Positions 16,680 through 26,489 of a DNA stretch of 64,000 nt are shown in pieces. The position numbers and the translations under genes were made by a program. Positions within the stretch are counted from its first letter, which is position 1. Every line of letters starts with the position of its first letter. Below the pieces are notes generated by a model. The model was given only the letters and a program-made list of their open reading frames with translations. It had not been told where the DNA came from and did no database searches. Source of the stretch: Fischerella sp. PCC 9605. GTDB taxonomy: Bacteria > Cyanobacteriota > Cyanobacteriia > Cyanobacteriales > Nostocaceae. The DNA lies in contig NZ_KI912148.1 in NCBI RefSeq assembly GCF_000517105.1, positions 2,730,448 through 2,794,447 on the forward strand, in the 5' to 3' direction.

Positions 16680-19600
16680 CTAATTAGTACTTACCGTCAC
16701 ACCTTCTAACTCCTCATCTGTCAACTCATACAAATCGCGTAGCTTTTGCAACTTCTCCTCACTGGCTTGCCAAAAGCCTCGTCCATGCGCCTCTAACATC
16801 CTCCCGACTATATTCCGAAAAGCTTCCGGGTTTGCTTTTCGCAATTTCTCTGCCATCTCAGGATCTAGAGCATACGTATCTGCTGCTTGGTCGTATACCC
16901 AATTGTCAGTAAAATCCGCAGTACCGCCCCAACCGATCAATGCTGTCATACGCTGCGAGATTTCAAACGCACCACCAGAACCTTGAGTTGCCATTGCTTC
17001 TGCCCATTTGGGATTCAGCAGTTTGGTGCGATATTCCATCCGCAGCAAATCATCTAGCTTGCGTGGTGTGGTATCTTTCGAGAAACTTTCGACAAAGCTA
17101 GCTGTAACTTTCTTACCGCGGATTTTTTCTGCCGCTTTCTTCAAACCGCCCGTATTGGCGTAATATTCTTGAATATCGGTTAAACCGTACTCTACCGAAT
17201 CGATTTCTTGAACAATGCGATCGCTCGTTTTTAACAACTGATTCAGCACTTCTGGTCTTGCTTGACCTTTATCTTGTCTGCCATAACTAAAGGCATTGCG
17301 ACTTTGCCAAGTATTCCCCAACTCATCGCCAGATTCCCAATTACCATCAGTGACGCGGTCATTTACCAGCGAACCAAAATCACCCGCCGGATTAGAAAAC
17401 AACCTTGCAGATGTATTTTCCACCCCTTGCGTCTTCAACGCCAAAGCGTGTTTTCTAATAAAATTTTGGTCTTCTGGTTCATCCGCCTCAGCTGCCCGTA
17501 AAAACAAATCATCCAACAACTCGATGATATTGACAAAACTATCGCGGAAAATACCAGACAAATTCCCCAACACATCAATACGAGGATGTCCCACCTCCGC
17601 CAACGGTTTTAACTCATAACGAACAATTCTCCCCGTACCTTCTTTGACAGGTTCCGCACCAACTAACTCCAAGAGAATACCCAGAGATTCACCCTTAGTT
17701 TTAATCGCATCCAAACCCCATAGCATCACTGCTATAGTTTCTGGATATTTCCCATGTTCTTGTAGATGCTGGGCGATAATTTGTTGAGCAATTTCCCTTC
17801 CCCGTTCATACGCTGCGGGCGAAGGCATTCTATAAGGATCTAAAGCATGAATATTCCTACCCGTAGGCAACACACCAGGGCCATCTCGTAATAAATCGCC
17901 ACCAGGTGCAGGCGGAATATATTCTCCATTCAAACCGCGTAACAAATTAGTTAATTCTTCAGTGGTTTGCATAAGTAAATCGTGGATTTGTTGCGCTTCT
18001 GGACGGGCAAGATGCCCGTCCCACAAATCTGATTTTTCCTCTTGTGGGGTAGGTATCTTGCCTGCACCTTCCTCCCCAAAATAAGCCTCCAAATACGCCG
18101 CCATTTCCTCCTCATTTGGCGCTTCACCCAACGTATGCAACCCAGAAGAAAACAATCTATTCTCCAAAACTTGCAAATACTCGTACAATTTCACCAGATA
18201 ATCATTAAAAGCATGAGCGCTAAACATGCGGATATTTTCTGGAGTAAAAGGAATCCCCAAACGTTTTGCATCTTCAAACGGACAATCCGCATCTAAACCA
18301 GTATCAACAATCTTTTTAGAAATTGCTTCTTTGAGAGCATAATTTTTTTCTGGATCTTCGCGATACTCCGAGATTAAATCCCGCAGCGCTACCAATTCTT
18401 TATACAAACCTGCACGACCATAGGGTGGTACATTGTGGGAAATTAACACACCGTAACCGCGACGTTTTGCCAAAATCGATTCGGAGGGATTATTCGCCGC
18501 ATATATATATAGATTGGGCAAATCTCCTAATAAAATATCAGACCAAGAATAACCTGTGTTTCCCAAAGGCGAACCAGGTAGCCATTCCACTGTGCCATGC
18601 ATGCCAAAGTGAACTACAGCATCAGCTTGAAACTCATTTTGCAACCATTTGTAGAAAGCAGCATACTGGGGATGGGGCGTTAAATCTCGTTCAAACATTA
18701 ACCGCATCGGATCGCCTTGTATTCCCAAGGGTGGTTGTACGCCAATCCAAACATTCTCTAGCTGCACACCGCCAATATGGAATTCATCGTCATAGGTTTT
18801 AATGCCAGTACCCGTGAGAGATTTCCATTGTTTTTCAATACGGGAGGTACGGAGATATCCCAACCATTTTTCTAGGGTTTTAGCATTAACAGTTGTGGGA
18901 CGGGCATCTTGCCCGTCATCCTCCAATGGCAGGCGAGACGCCTGCCCCATAAGAGGACTAGCTTCATCCGCTTCTTTCACCTGCCGAATCAACTCTTCCC
19001 CGTCTTCGGGTAAATCACCAATACTGTAACCTTGGTCTTTAAGTGCCTGGAGGAATTTCAGGAGACTGCGCGGTACGTTTAACAATGCTGCTGTTCCGAC
19101 TGCACCGTAACCAGGTGGAAACCCATAGAGAATAATGGCGATTTTTCTTTCAGATACAGGTTTTTGCCGCAGATTAACCCAGCTTTTCACTCTGCCAATT
19201 AAACGTTGTACCCGTTCGGGAACCAGATAAATGTTTTCTCCTACCAAACCACCAAGGGGAACGGCATCAATCGCCCCATCTAGTTCTGGTAGAGCGTATA
19301 AAACTACACTTTGCAAGCCACCAATACCTTGGCGCGTCCACGAGTAAATATCTTGAATTAATAGAGGTGCAGCAACGATATACGGAACATTTTTAGCAGT
19401 GAGAATACGTTTTGCTACCTCCACTTGTCGCCCTGCTTCCATCGAACCGGCAGGCCCACCTACCAAGGGGAAACCAATAGTTGAGACAATCGCATCCACT
19501 TTCACTGCATCACTGGAAAGGGAGGTTATTTCAACATTACCCTGCTGGCGTTGCTGGGTTTCGTAGTCGCTTGTCATCCAGTCACGGACAGCCACGTGTC

Positions 19601-20453
19601 CCTCCACACCGTTGATAAAAATGGGTAGGGGGATTAAACCAGCTTCATCAAAACGACGAATTAGTTGATTAATGTAAGGTTGTTTGGTGATGACATGCTT
19701 GCGGTAGAGGAGAATTCCAACTACCGGAAGATGGGGGGAAATTTCTCCCCTTCTCCCTCTCTCCCCCTCTCCCTCTCTTCTTTGACAATACCACTCTAGA
19801 TATTTGCGGGGAGATTCAAAAAACCCTTGATAATCGGGATGGAGTAACCCCATATTGGGGGTTTCCACGGGTGGGGGAATATCACCGACTTTTAACCCGA
19901 AGTATTTTTCTGCCAGTGTCCAAAATAAGGCTGCAACGTTTTCTGGCCCGCCAGCGTTCCAGTAACCATAGATAATTAACCAGTTGCGTAAGTCTTGGAC
20001 TTTTTGCACTGGCACAAACTTCAATAGTTTTGGCCCTATTTTTAAAAAGCTAATATAACCTGCTAATCTATCTTCTTCTCGTCCTTGGCTAAATTTATCG
20101 AGAATGAATTTGACTGGTTTGGGCATACCTTTGGGTTTGTCGCCTATGGCAAAAGCACCCAGCTTGGTAAGACTCAACAATTCTAAGGCGGACTCAAAGA
20201 TCAGGCGGATAGGGATTTGGCCGATGCGATCGCGCAACCACAAAACTTGGTCATAATCAAATATCAAACTGCCAAAAAACACGTCAGCGCCAGCAAGTGC
20301 TGCTTCTACCTCCGCACGCTTGCTGGTAATGTCGCGATCGCTAAATACCCGAATATCTAACTCCGGACAACTTGCGATCGCCAAATCAGCCGCTTTTCGG
20401 TACAAGTCGGCGTTGAAAGATTCAAACCCTGCAATCAAGACGATGCGTTTCAT
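16680..20453 (-). CDS. bchH: magnesium chelatase H-subunit paralogue (ChlH/BchH, CobN family) with in-frame repeat segments
   Basis: 1257 residues. The N-terminal DUF3479-like region (ADVFFGSLIFDYDQVLWLRDR) and PNMGLLHPDYQGFFESPRKYLEWY mark it as an H subunit rather than a plain CobN. The core contains VVHFGMHGTVEWLPGSPLGNTGYSWSD and TDNWVYDQAADTYALDPEM. The H subunit binds protoporphyrin IX and inserts Mg2+ with ChlI and ChlD. It is shorter than typical ChlH and probably a second paralogue; Co-chelation cannot be excluded. Three segments look inserted: residues about 224-239 (REGEGERGRRGE), 500-521 (MGQASRLPLEDDGQDARP) and 796-818 (GKIPTPQEEKSDLWDGHLARP), each encoded by a dispersed repeat and in frame. 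Confidence 0.88.
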   Translation of the reverse strand: MKRIVLIAGFESFNADLYRKAADLAIASCPELDIRVFSDRDITSKRAEVEAALAGADVFFGSLIFDYDQVLWLRDRIGQIPIRLIFESALELLSLTKLGAFAIGDKPKGMPKPVKFILDKFSQGREEDRLAGYISFLKIGPKLLKFVPVQKVQDLRNWLIIYGYWNAGGPENVAALFWTLAEKYFGLKVGDIPPPVETPNMGLLHPDYQGFFESPRKYLEWYCQRREGEGERGRRGEISPHLPVVGILLYRKHVITKQPYINQLIRRFDEAGLIPLPIFINGVEGHVAVRDWMTSDYETQQRQQGNVEITSLSSDAVKVDAIVSTIGFPLVGGPAGSMEAGRQVEVAKRILTAKNVPYIVAAPLLIQDIYSWTRQGIGGLQSVVLYALPELDGAIDAVPLGGLVGENIYLVPERVQRLIGRVKSWVNLRQKPVSERKIAIILYGFPPGYGAVGTAALLNVPRSLLKFLQALKDQGYSIGDLPEDGEELIRQVKEADEASPLMGQASRLPLEDDGQDARPTTVNAKTLEKWLGYLRTSRIEKQWKSLTGTGIKTYDDEFHIGGVQLENVWIGVQPPLGIQGDPMRLMFERDLTPHPQYAAFYKWLQNEFQADAVVHFGMHGTVEWLPGSPLGNTGYSWSDILLGDLPNLYIYAANNPSESILAKRRGYGVLISHNVPPYGRAGLYKELVALRDLISEYREDPEKNYALKEAISKKIVDTGLDADCPFEDAKRLGIPFTPENIRMFSAHAFNDYLVKLYEYLQVLENRLFSSGLHTLGEAPNEEEMAAYLEAYFGEEGAGKIPTPQEEKSDLWDGHLARPEAQQIHDLLMQTTEELTNLLRGLNGEYIPPAPGGDLLRDGPGVLPTGRNIHALDPYRMPSPAAYERGREIAQQIIAQHLQEHGKYPETIAVMLWGLDAIKTKGESLGILLELVGAEPVKEGTGRIVRYELKPLAEVGHPRIDVLGNLSGIFRDSFVNIIELLDDLFLRAAEADEPEDQNFIRKHALALKTQGVENTSARLFSNPAGDFGSLVNDRVTDGNWESGDELGNTWQSRNAFSYGRQDKGQARPEVLNQLLKTSDRIVQEIDSVEYGLTDIQEYYANTGGLKKAAEKIRGKKVTASFVESFSKDTTPRKLDDLLRMEYRTKLLNPKWAEAMATQGSGGAFEISQRMTALIGWGGTADFTDNWVYDQAADTYALDPEMAEKLRKANPEAFRNIVGRMLEAHGRGFWQASEEKLQKLRDLYELTDEELEGVTVSTN
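18001..18066. repeat. palindromic repeat inside bchH (copy 1)
   Basis: Arms 'ggacgggcaagatgcccgtcc' (first 20 bases given in part) and 'ggggtaggtatcttgcctgc' face each other around an AT-rich loop. It belongs to the same family as the intergenic copies at 12193 and 51682, and is translated as part of the chelatase. Confidence 0.75.
18892..18955. repeat. palindromic repeat inside bchH (copy 2)
   Basis: 'gtgggacgggcatcttgccc' followed by 'ggcaggcgagacgcctgccc'. Each half is itself a small stem. The segment keeps the reading frame and adds about 22 residues to the protein. Confidence 0.75.
19738..19783. repeat. purine/pyrimidine tract inside bchH
   Basis: A CT-rich tract of 'ctccctct' units (plus strand) encodes the low-complexity REGEGERGRRGE stretch. 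Similar tracts occur at 34100-34160 and 36058-36135. Confidence 0.6.
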
Positions 20454-20580
20454 GTCCTTGAGTGAATTTAACTTTCTTATTTATTCTAAATTCGCTCTCA
20501 GGGTGAAGATATCTTTTTAGGGTTGTGATTTTAATATCTAGATTAGCTGATGGGCAGATGAACAATGTTTTTCCTGATTC

Positions 20581-20689
20581 GACTTGGTGTCTTAGTGCCT
20601 TGGTGGTTCAAGAAAATTTATTGTTTCACCACAAAGACACCAAGACACGAAGAAAATTTATTGTTTAGTATTGCACCTTGAAAGGGCTA
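20581..20689. mobile_element. decayed family A MITE-like copy (left end missing)
   Basis: The interior 'cttggtgtcttagtgccttg' and its inverse, and a right end CACCTTGAAAGGGCTA, match the other family A copies. The expected left end TAGCCCTTTCAAGGTG is absent and no target duplication can be found. 'aagaaaatttattgttt' occurs twice within it. It lies in the gap between the exoribonuclease gene and bchH. Confidence 0.75.
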
Positions 20690-20729
20690 CTGTGGACTCT
20701 TGACTATTGACTCTTGGCTCTATTTTAAT

Positions 20730-22790
20730 TTAATTCGCTGCTGCCTGCGCTTCTTGATAAATTACTTCCTGAAACTGAATCACATCCTTTTGCGGATCGG
20801 CGTGGGAAACTTTCACCAAAACCTGTTCCCCTAGATTCACAGAACGCCGGAAAGACATCGGTAACTGCAAGCCCAAATCTTCTAAAAGAATTAGTGCTAA
20901 CCCGCTATCTTCTCTCAACCACATCAGCACTGTTGTATGCCAAATTTTCTCTGGGCTGCGGCGCAGATATTCTAACGCCCAATATCTATTAGTTTGCCGT
21001 TCTACCATTGTCACTTCTTGGGTAACGGTGCTGACACTCATCATCACTTCTTTGAGTTGTTCGGCTGAGAACGGTAAAACATCGCCCCGTAAGTGCGCTT
21101 TCAGTTGAAAGTGAGTTAGCAAGTCACTGTAGCGGCGAATGGGAGAAGTGGCTTGAGTGTAGGTATCCAAACCCAAACCAGCATGACGCACAGGTGTAAT
21201 GCTCATTTCGCTCTTGGGCATACAACGGCGCATCGCACAAGCACGCACAAAGCCTGCTGGTAGCTGAATTAACTCCTGTTCAGGGGGTAACTCAGGTTGC
21301 GGCTGACCGCGAAAGGGTAGGGGAATGTTATGAATTTGACCGTAACGGGCAGCAACTTCACCGGCTAAGATCATCATCTCGGCTACTAGTTGCCTGGAGG
21401 TGGAGTCATCTAAAACATTAATGCTGATATCGTCATTTTTGACTTTAATCATCGCCTCTGGCATGTTAATGCTAATGGCTCCTTGGGCATATCGCCAAGT
21501 TTTACGCTTAGTTGCCCATTTGGCGATCGCAGCAATTTCTGGTTCCGCCTCCACGCCTAAATCCAGCATTTCGTCTACATCTTCATAGGTGAGGCGATAA
21601 GTGGGTTTAATTAAACTGGCATAAATACTGTAATCTTCTACTGCCCCGGATACATCTAAAATGATCCCAAAGCTGAGGGCACAACAAACTTTCCCCTGTA
21701 CCAAACTCATTGGTCCAGTAGCCAACAATTCCGGGAACATGGGAACCATTCCCGTGGGTAAATAAACTGTACTACCCCGCTTTCTGGCTTCTAAGTCTAA
21801 CTCATCTTCAGGCATGAGAAAACGTGTGGGGTCAGCGATATGTACCCATAGCCTTTCTCGCCCATCACCAAGCAACTCCCAACTCAAACCATCGTCTATT
21901 TCGGTGGTACTTTCATCATCAATTGTGTAAACCTTGAGATGGGTGAGATCCAGGCGGTTTGTATCTGGGTCAGTGGGTGGTGATTCCAATCGCTGTTGGG
22001 CCACTTCTAATACCTTTGTTGGGAATTGAACTGGAATTGACGAACGACGCAAAAATAAGTTTTCATGAGGACTCCACCAACCCAAATCCACTAATAGTTG
22101 AAAGGCCCCTTGGGGAGTAGCAGAACGTCCCAGCATGCTCATCGTTTCTTGGACTGGTGCTGGCGGTGGGTAAGCGCGAGCTAGAGAGTCATAATTTAGC
22201 CCCACACGCACAGTGTCAGCAAGCAGCGCTGCATATTTTTCCAGGGCTTCCAAACGGTGGCGATCGTGTCTTTGCCACTCGACTGCTTCACCCTTGAGTG
22301 CTTGCTCTACACGAGCCAAAAATTCCTGCTGTCCTTTTGCTTTGAGCGCTTCTACTTCTAGTTGGTGTTTGCGTTCCGCTACTTGAGCTGCCGTTCGCGG
22401 TTCGTAAGAGTCTCCCTTTTGCTTGAAATAGATTTTGTCTTCTGACAACAAGCAATGGGCTGCATAGCATTGAGGTGGTTCTGATTCTGAAAACAACAAA
22501 GTCGCCATTTCTGCTGGCGTTACTGTTTCCCCACCCTCTACCAGTAATTCCCAAGCAACTTCTAAACTCGATGGGTCTAAGTAGGGCTTTACCTCTTCCA
22601 GAAAATTGGGAACCTGCGAAGGCTTGTAGGTCTGCCCGTTGACTGTATAGGTAATTTGTCGAGGCGCGAGACTATGAGATTGACCCCGTTCATCGATCAC
22701 GAACCAACGGGTTTTGCCGTCTGGTTTATCTACTACACCCAGACGGCGATCGCCTTGAAGTCTAAATTCAACTAGCGTCCCCTTCTCCAC
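20730..22790 (-). CDS. RNase II/R-family (RNB) 3'-5' exoribonuclease
   Basis: 686 residues. The catalytic RNB core has TIDDESTTEIDDGLSWE, where the conserved acidic residues bind Mg2+, followed by LWVHIADPTRF and the late ATSPIRRYSDLLTHFQLKAHLRG motif. This is the cyanobacterial/plastid subtype (Zam/RNR1-like), which degrades or trims RNA 3' ends. An N-terminal SH3-like or cold-shock-like region is seen (GTLVEFRLQGDRRLGVVDKPDGKTRWFVIDERG). It lies downstream of rpmG and rpsR on the same strand, as often in cyanobacteria, but 270 bases with a hairpin intervene. Confidence 0.92.
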   Translation of the reverse strand: MEKGTLVEFRLQGDRRLGVVDKPDGKTRWFVIDERGQSHSLAPRQITYTVNGQTYKPSQVPNFLEEVKPYLDPSSLEVAWELLVEGGETVTPAEMATLLFSESEPPQCYAAHCLLSEDKIYFKQKGDSYEPRTAAQVAERKHQLEVEALKAKGQQEFLARVEQALKGEAVEWQRHDRHRLEALEKYAALLADTVRVGLNYDSLARAYPPPAPVQETMSMLGRSATPQGAFQLLVDLGWWSPHENLFLRRSSIPVQFPTKVLEVAQQRLESPPTDPDTNRLDLTHLKVYTIDDESTTEIDDGLSWELLGDGRERLWVHIADPTRFLMPEDELDLEARKRGSTVYLPTGMVPMFPELLATGPMSLVQGKVCCALSFGIILDVSGAVEDYSIYASLIKPTYRLTYEDVDEMLDLGVEAEPEIAAIAKWATKRKTWRYAQGAISINMPEAMIKVKNDDISINVLDDSTSRQLVAEMMILAGEVAARYGQIHNIPLPFRGQPQPELPPEQELIQLPAGFVRACAMRRCMPKSEMSITPVRHAGLGLDTYTQATSPIRRYSDLLTHFQLKAHLRGDVLPFSAEQLKEVMMSVSTVTQEVTMVERQTNRYWALEYLRRSPEKIWHTTVLMWLREDSGLALILLEDLGLQLPMSFRRSVNLGEQVLVKVSHADPQKDVIQFQEVIYQEAQAAAN

Positions 22791-22802
22791 AAGCCTCGCA
22801 AT

Positions 22803-22843
22803 TAATTCAAATTTTAGGTTTTAGATTTTAGATTTTAGATTTA
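22803..22843. repeat. TTTTAGA tandem repeat
   Basis: Heptamer-like units TTTTAGA repeated four to five times just upstream of the exoribonuclease start; a short tandem repeat of the cyanobacterial kind. No function seen. Confidence 0.6.
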
Positions 22844-23000
22844 AATAACTGGTATTTAATCCGAAATCCAAAGTTTTTGAATTTAGGAGCCTATTTTACA
22901 CTCCCTTACTTAAAGATTTTAGATTTTGGACTCACAAACACCAAGTTACTATCTACCTGATGCTTTTTTGGATTGTCTTAAATCCAAAAAATCGGTCTTG

Positions 23001-23038
23001 AAAAGCTTTGATCGGAGGAAACCTCCGCTCAAACTTTT
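23001..23038 (-). terminator. strong hairpin downstream of rpsR
   Basis: A long, nearly perfect stem: AAAAG.TTTGA.CGGAGG, loop AAA, CCTCCG.TCAAA.CTTTT, with single-base bulges or mismatches. It lies about 20 bases beyond the rpsR stop and upstream of the exoribonuclease gene, so it probably terminates or attenuates the rpmG-rpsR transcript. Confidence 0.7.
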
Positions 23039-23057
23039 CGCAAAATCCAAAATCAAT

Positions 23058-23273
23058 TTAACCTTCTGCGTTGATAAACGGCAACAAAGCCAAAATTCGA
23101 GCGCGTTTAATCGCTAATGTTAATGCTCGTTGTTGCTGAGACGTAAGTCCAGTAATCCGACGCGGCAATATCTTACCGCGTTCGGTGACAAACTTACGCA
23201 ACAAATCTACGTCCTTGTAATCTATTGGTTCTCCCGGTTTAATTGGAGACAGACGGCGACGGTAATAACTCAT
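23058..23273 (-). CDS. rpsR: 30S ribosomal protein S18
   Basis: 71 residues. The sequence [64 protein letters not shown] is full-length S18. It is part of the small-subunit platform, binding with S6. It follows rpmG by ten bases, the usual cyanobacterial and plastid rpl33-rps18 order. Confidence 0.98.
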   Translation of the reverse strand: MSYYRRRLSPIKPGEPIDYKDVDLLRKFVTERGKILPRRITGLTSQQQRALTLAIKRARILALLPFINAEG

Positions 23274-23283
23274 GGTTGTTGAC

Positions 23284-23478
23284 TTACTTTATTTCCTTGT
23301 GAACGGTATGTTTGTTGCAGTGGGTGCAGAACTTTTTCAGTTCTAAGCGATTGGTGGTGTTGCGACGATTCTTAGTCGAGGTATAACGCGAAACACCTGG
23401 AGAACGCTTGTCTGGATTTGTACGACACTCTGTACACTCCAGTGTCACTATTATCCGGACACCTTTAGCCTTAGCCAT
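23284..23478 (-). CDS. rpmG: 50S ribosomal protein L33
   Basis: 64 residues. The zinc-ribbon form: CTEC near the N-terminus and CTHC near the C-terminus supply four Cys ligands. The phrase [24 protein letters not shown] is diagnostic. First gene of the rpmG-rpsR pair. Confidence 0.98.
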   Translation of the reverse strand: MAKAKGVRIIVTLECTECRTNPDKRSPGVSRYTSTKNRRNTTNRLELKKFCTHCNKHTVHKEIK

Positions 23479-23521
23479 AATCTTACAAACAGTTGAGCCT
23501 GAAAATAATTAACACAAATTT

Positions 23522-24067
23522 CTATTTTCTCACATTTCGCCGCACACTTTCAAGAATTCGCTTGACTTTTATGTCTAGCGAATAGCCTCGACGCGACGAA
23601 ACGATCATAGTCCTAGCATAACGGTCATGCCAAGTTTGCCGTAGCTGAGGATCAGATACGGCAGCACCACAGTCAATTGCTAGGGGAAGTATTAGCAGTA
23701 TAGCAGTGGGATTGCGGATGATGTTGTTTAGGGCAATAGAAAGCAAAAGCGCACCGACACCAACTATTGACTCTCGCTTCAACAGACTCTGCAAATCTGG
23801 AACTCTGCCCCGTTCGACTTCCAGCACTCTCATATCTAGAGCATAACGCCCTAAACTCTGTCCTTGATTATTGTATACAACCACTACTCGCAACACTAGC
23901 CAAGCGATCGCAAAAACTAGGATCTGGAGAATTTGGATACCAAGCGCACTGGTTCCTAATAGAGAACTCAGCAACCAGACAATCAAGAAATCAATTCCAA
24001 ATGCCAAACCTCGTCGCACAAATTCAACTCTAGGATATTGTGGTGGGGGTAATCGTTCAATAGTCAT
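23522..24067 (-). CDS. RDD family membrane protein
   Basis: 181 residues. Two or three hydrophobic helices, with the RDD hallmark FVRRGLAFGIDFLIVWLL (Arg, Asp) in helix 1 and QSLGRYALDMRVL in the loop. A later D in RQTWHDRYARTMIV completes the family pattern. RDD proteins are proposed transporters or membrane accessory factors (some Na+/H+ linked), without a known role here. It lies 43 bases upstream of rpmG on the same strand. Confidence 0.88.
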   Translation of the reverse strand: MTIERLPPPQYPRVEFVRRGLAFGIDFLIVWLLSSLLGTSALGIQILQILVFAIAWLVLRVVVVYNNQGQSLGRYALDMRVLEVERGRVPDLQSLLKRESIVGVGALLLSIALNNIIRNPTAILLILPLAIDCGAAVSDPQLRQTWHDRYARTMIVSSRRGYSLDIKVKRILESVRRNVRK

Positions 24068-24399
24068 AGAAAATAGATGTTTGTATAAAGATTCAAGGTA
24101 TGTGTTGTTTTTTATCTACTTCAATATTAAAGGGTTAACCAATGTCACTGTCCTTGCTAGTCGCCTATCTATTCTACTTAGTCTTTGAACGTCCGTTCAT
24201 GTCTAGTTTCTAGCAAAAGCGTAAAATCAAAGATGCTATCAAAAAGGATAAAAGTTAACTTTAACTAGTAAAAACAAAATATATAGTGCAAAATGTAAAT
24301 AGGCTAATTTAAATTGCAACCAAAAATCAAAACACCAAACTGTATATTTTGCGATAATCTCAAAATAAAGAGATAATAAAATACAGTTCCATACTAACT
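24068..24399. other. divergent intergenic region with a TGAACG dyad
   Basis: AT-rich spacer between the RDD gene and the DUF2358 gene. It contains TGAACG-TC-CGTTCA at 24186-24199, a perfect 6-bp dyad that could be an operator for one of the divergent promoters. Nothing else was recognised. Confidence 0.4.
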
Positions 24400-24792
24400 A
24401 TGGATATTATTCAAATCCTCAAAGAGGATTATCAAAGATTTCCAGTCAATCAAACTTACAGCATCTACGCTAAAGACGTTTATTTTCAAGATCCGCTGAA
24501 CAAATTTTGGGGTATTCGGCGATACAAGCAAATGATTAAATTCATCGAGACTTTCTTTTTAAACCCCAAGATGAACTTGCACGACATCCAAAAAGAGGGA
24601 GATACCATTAAAACTCAGTGGACACTTAGCTGGAATACCCCTCTTCCCTGGAAACCGCGCATCTCTATCCCTGGCTGGAGTGAATTACGCCTGAACTCCG
24701 ATGGCTTGATTGTATCTCACATCGATTACTGGAACTGTTCCCGCCTCGACGTGTTAAAGCAGCATTTTCTGACTAAACAATCGATAATGTAA
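24400..24792 (+). CDS. DUF2358 family protein
   Basis: 130 residues, SnoaL/NTF2-like in appearance: [48 protein letters not shown], then [26 protein letters not shown] and [21 protein letters not shown]2358 proteins occur in cyanobacteria and plants and have no proven function. It is only 38 bases upstream of the ArsA-type ATPase gene and is likely co-transcribed with it. Confidence 0.85.
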   Translation: MDIIQILKEDYQRFPVNQTYSIYAKDVYFQDPLNKFWGIRRYKQMIKFIETFFLNPKMNLHDIQKEGDTIKTQWTLSWNTPLPWKPRISIPGWSELRLNSDGLIVSHIDYWNCSRLDVLKQHFLTKQSIM

Positions 24793-24830
24793 ATAAATGT
24801 AAATTCTTCTCAGACAAAACAGAATCATCC

Positions 24831-26018
24831 ATGCGCGTAATTTTGATGACAGGGAAAGGCGGTGTAGGTAAAACTTCCGTAGCAGCCGCCACGGGACTTC
24901 GTTGTGCGGAACTTGGCTATCGGACATTAGTGTTGAGTACAGACCCTGCTCACTCTTTGGCAGACAGTTTCGACCTAGAATTGGAACACGCACCCCGAAA
25001 AATTCGCTCAAATTTGTGGGGTGCAGAATTAGATGCGCTGCAAGAATTAGAGGGAAACTGGGGTGCTGTCAAACGCTACATTACCCAAGTTTTGCAGGCA
25101 CGGGGTTTGGACGGAGTACAAGCGGAAGAATTGGCAATATTACCGGGCATGGATGAGATTTTTGGCTTGGTAAGGATGAAACGCCACTACGATGAAGGCG
25201 ATTTTGATGTTTTGATCATTGATTCTGCTCCTACTGGTACAGCATTGCGACTATTGAGTTTACCAGAAGTCAGCGGTTGGTATATGCGGCGTTTTTACAA
25301 ACCGTTTCAAAATATTTCAGTTGCCCTTAGACCCCTGGTTGAGCCTCTTTTTAAACCTATCGCTGGTTTTTCTTTGCCAGATAAAGAAGTGATGGATGCG
25401 CCTTACGAGTTTTATCAACAAATTGAAGCACTAGAAAAAGTATTGACTGACAACAGTCAAACTTCAGTGCGTCTCATTACTAATCCAGAAAAGATGGTCA
25501 TTAAAGAATCTTTGCGTGCCCATGCTTATCTGAGTTTGTATAATGTTGCGACAGATTTAGTTGTAGCAAATCGCATCATTCCTGAGGAAGTTCAAGACCC
25601 TTTCTTTCAGCGCTGGAAAGATAACCAGCAGCAATATCGTCAGGAAATTCATGAGAACTTTCACCCTTTACCTGTGAAGGAAGTACCTCTTTTTTCTGAA
25701 GAAATGTGCGGTTTAACAGCCTTAGAGCACCTTAAAGAAACGCTCTACAAAGATGAAGATCCGACTCAGGTGTATTATAAAGAAACCACAATCAGAGTTG
25801 TGCAAGATAAAAATCAATACAGCTTGGAATTGTACTTACCTGGCATTCCGAAAAACCAAATTCAACTGAGTAAATCAGGCGATGAATTAAACATTACTAT
25901 TGGTAATCATCGCCGCAACTTAGTTTTGCCACAAGCATTGGCAACACTACAACCAGCGGGAGCCAAAATGGATGAAGACTATCTGAAGATCCGCTTTGCT
26001 GAGGCTGTGAATACTTAA
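24831..26018 (+). CDS. ArsA/Get3-type ATPase with C-terminal HSP20-like domain
   Basis: 395 residues. The deviant Walker A is [23 protein letters not shown] (about 6-28), switch II is [18 protein letters not shown], and the helical subdomain follows. After about residue 305 comes an alpha-crystallin-like beta domain ([48 protein letters not shown]), the ArsA_HSP20 arrangement. Paralogues in other lineages target tail-anchored membrane proteins (Get3) or drive arsenite efflux; no arsB-like partner is nearby, so a protein-targeting or chaperone role is inferred. A GGTGGG/CCCACC hairpin follows the stop. Confidence 0.88.
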   Translation: MRVILMTGKGGVGKTSVAAATGLRCAELGYRTLVLSTDPAHSLADSFDLELEHAPRKIRSNLWGAELDALQELEGNWGAVKRYITQVLQARGLDGVQAEELAILPGMDEIFGLVRMKRHYDEGDFDVLIIDSAPTGTALRLLSLPEVSGWYMRRFYKPFQNISVALRPLVEPLFKPIAGFSLPDKEVMDAPYEFYQQIEALEKVLTDNSQTSVRLITNPEKMVIKESLRAHAYLSLYNVATDLVVANRIIPEEVQDPFFQRWKDNQQQYRQEIHENFHPLPVKEVPLFSEEMCGLTALEHLKETLYKDEDPTQVYYKETTIRVVQDKNQYSLELYLPGIPKNQIQLSKSGDELNITIGNHRRNLVLPQALATLQPAGAKMDEDYLKIRFAEAVNT

Positions 26019-26489
26019 TTTGGTGGGTGGGTATTGCCCACCTCATCAATAAATATCTAAAGTAGCAAGCAAGTAGCAAGCAAGTAGAACAAAATACTAT
26101 TAATTACACAGTGCTTTGTTAGTTTGGTATTTATTAGTTCCAAACAACGGAGACTCGTTTTACTTAGCTTACCGCAGGAACTAAGCATTAATTAACAGTA
26201 ATCGCAAGAAATATTTTGCTTGACGCTGAGCCAGCTTGAAAATCACCCAATTATGCAGGAAGCAGAAAGTAGAAAGGTTAAGTATTGTTTCATGCTTCTT
26301 GGTGTAAGGACTTCTTGATGATTACTTAAATGACATAGTTGGGACATAACAATTAACAATAATTATGCCCCAATAAAAATTGTATAAATTTTCATATAAA
26401 TTAAAACCGAACTTAACTGATGTAATTGTATTCTTTGTGAGATTTAATCTTAAATTAACCAAAAGCAATATCTCATTTTATTGGAACAT
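26019..26489. other. intergenic region before the first photoreceptor gene
   Basis: Contains the GGTGGG hairpin (26026-26042), a tandem repeat of AGTAGCAAGCA units at 26061-26087, and otherwise AT-rich DNA. No RNA gene recognised. Confidence 0.45.
26026..26042 (+). terminator. small hairpin after the ArsA-type gene
   Basis: GGTGGG and CCCACC, five-base loop, eight bases past the stop. There is no U-tract, so termination is only possible. Confidence 0.3.
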
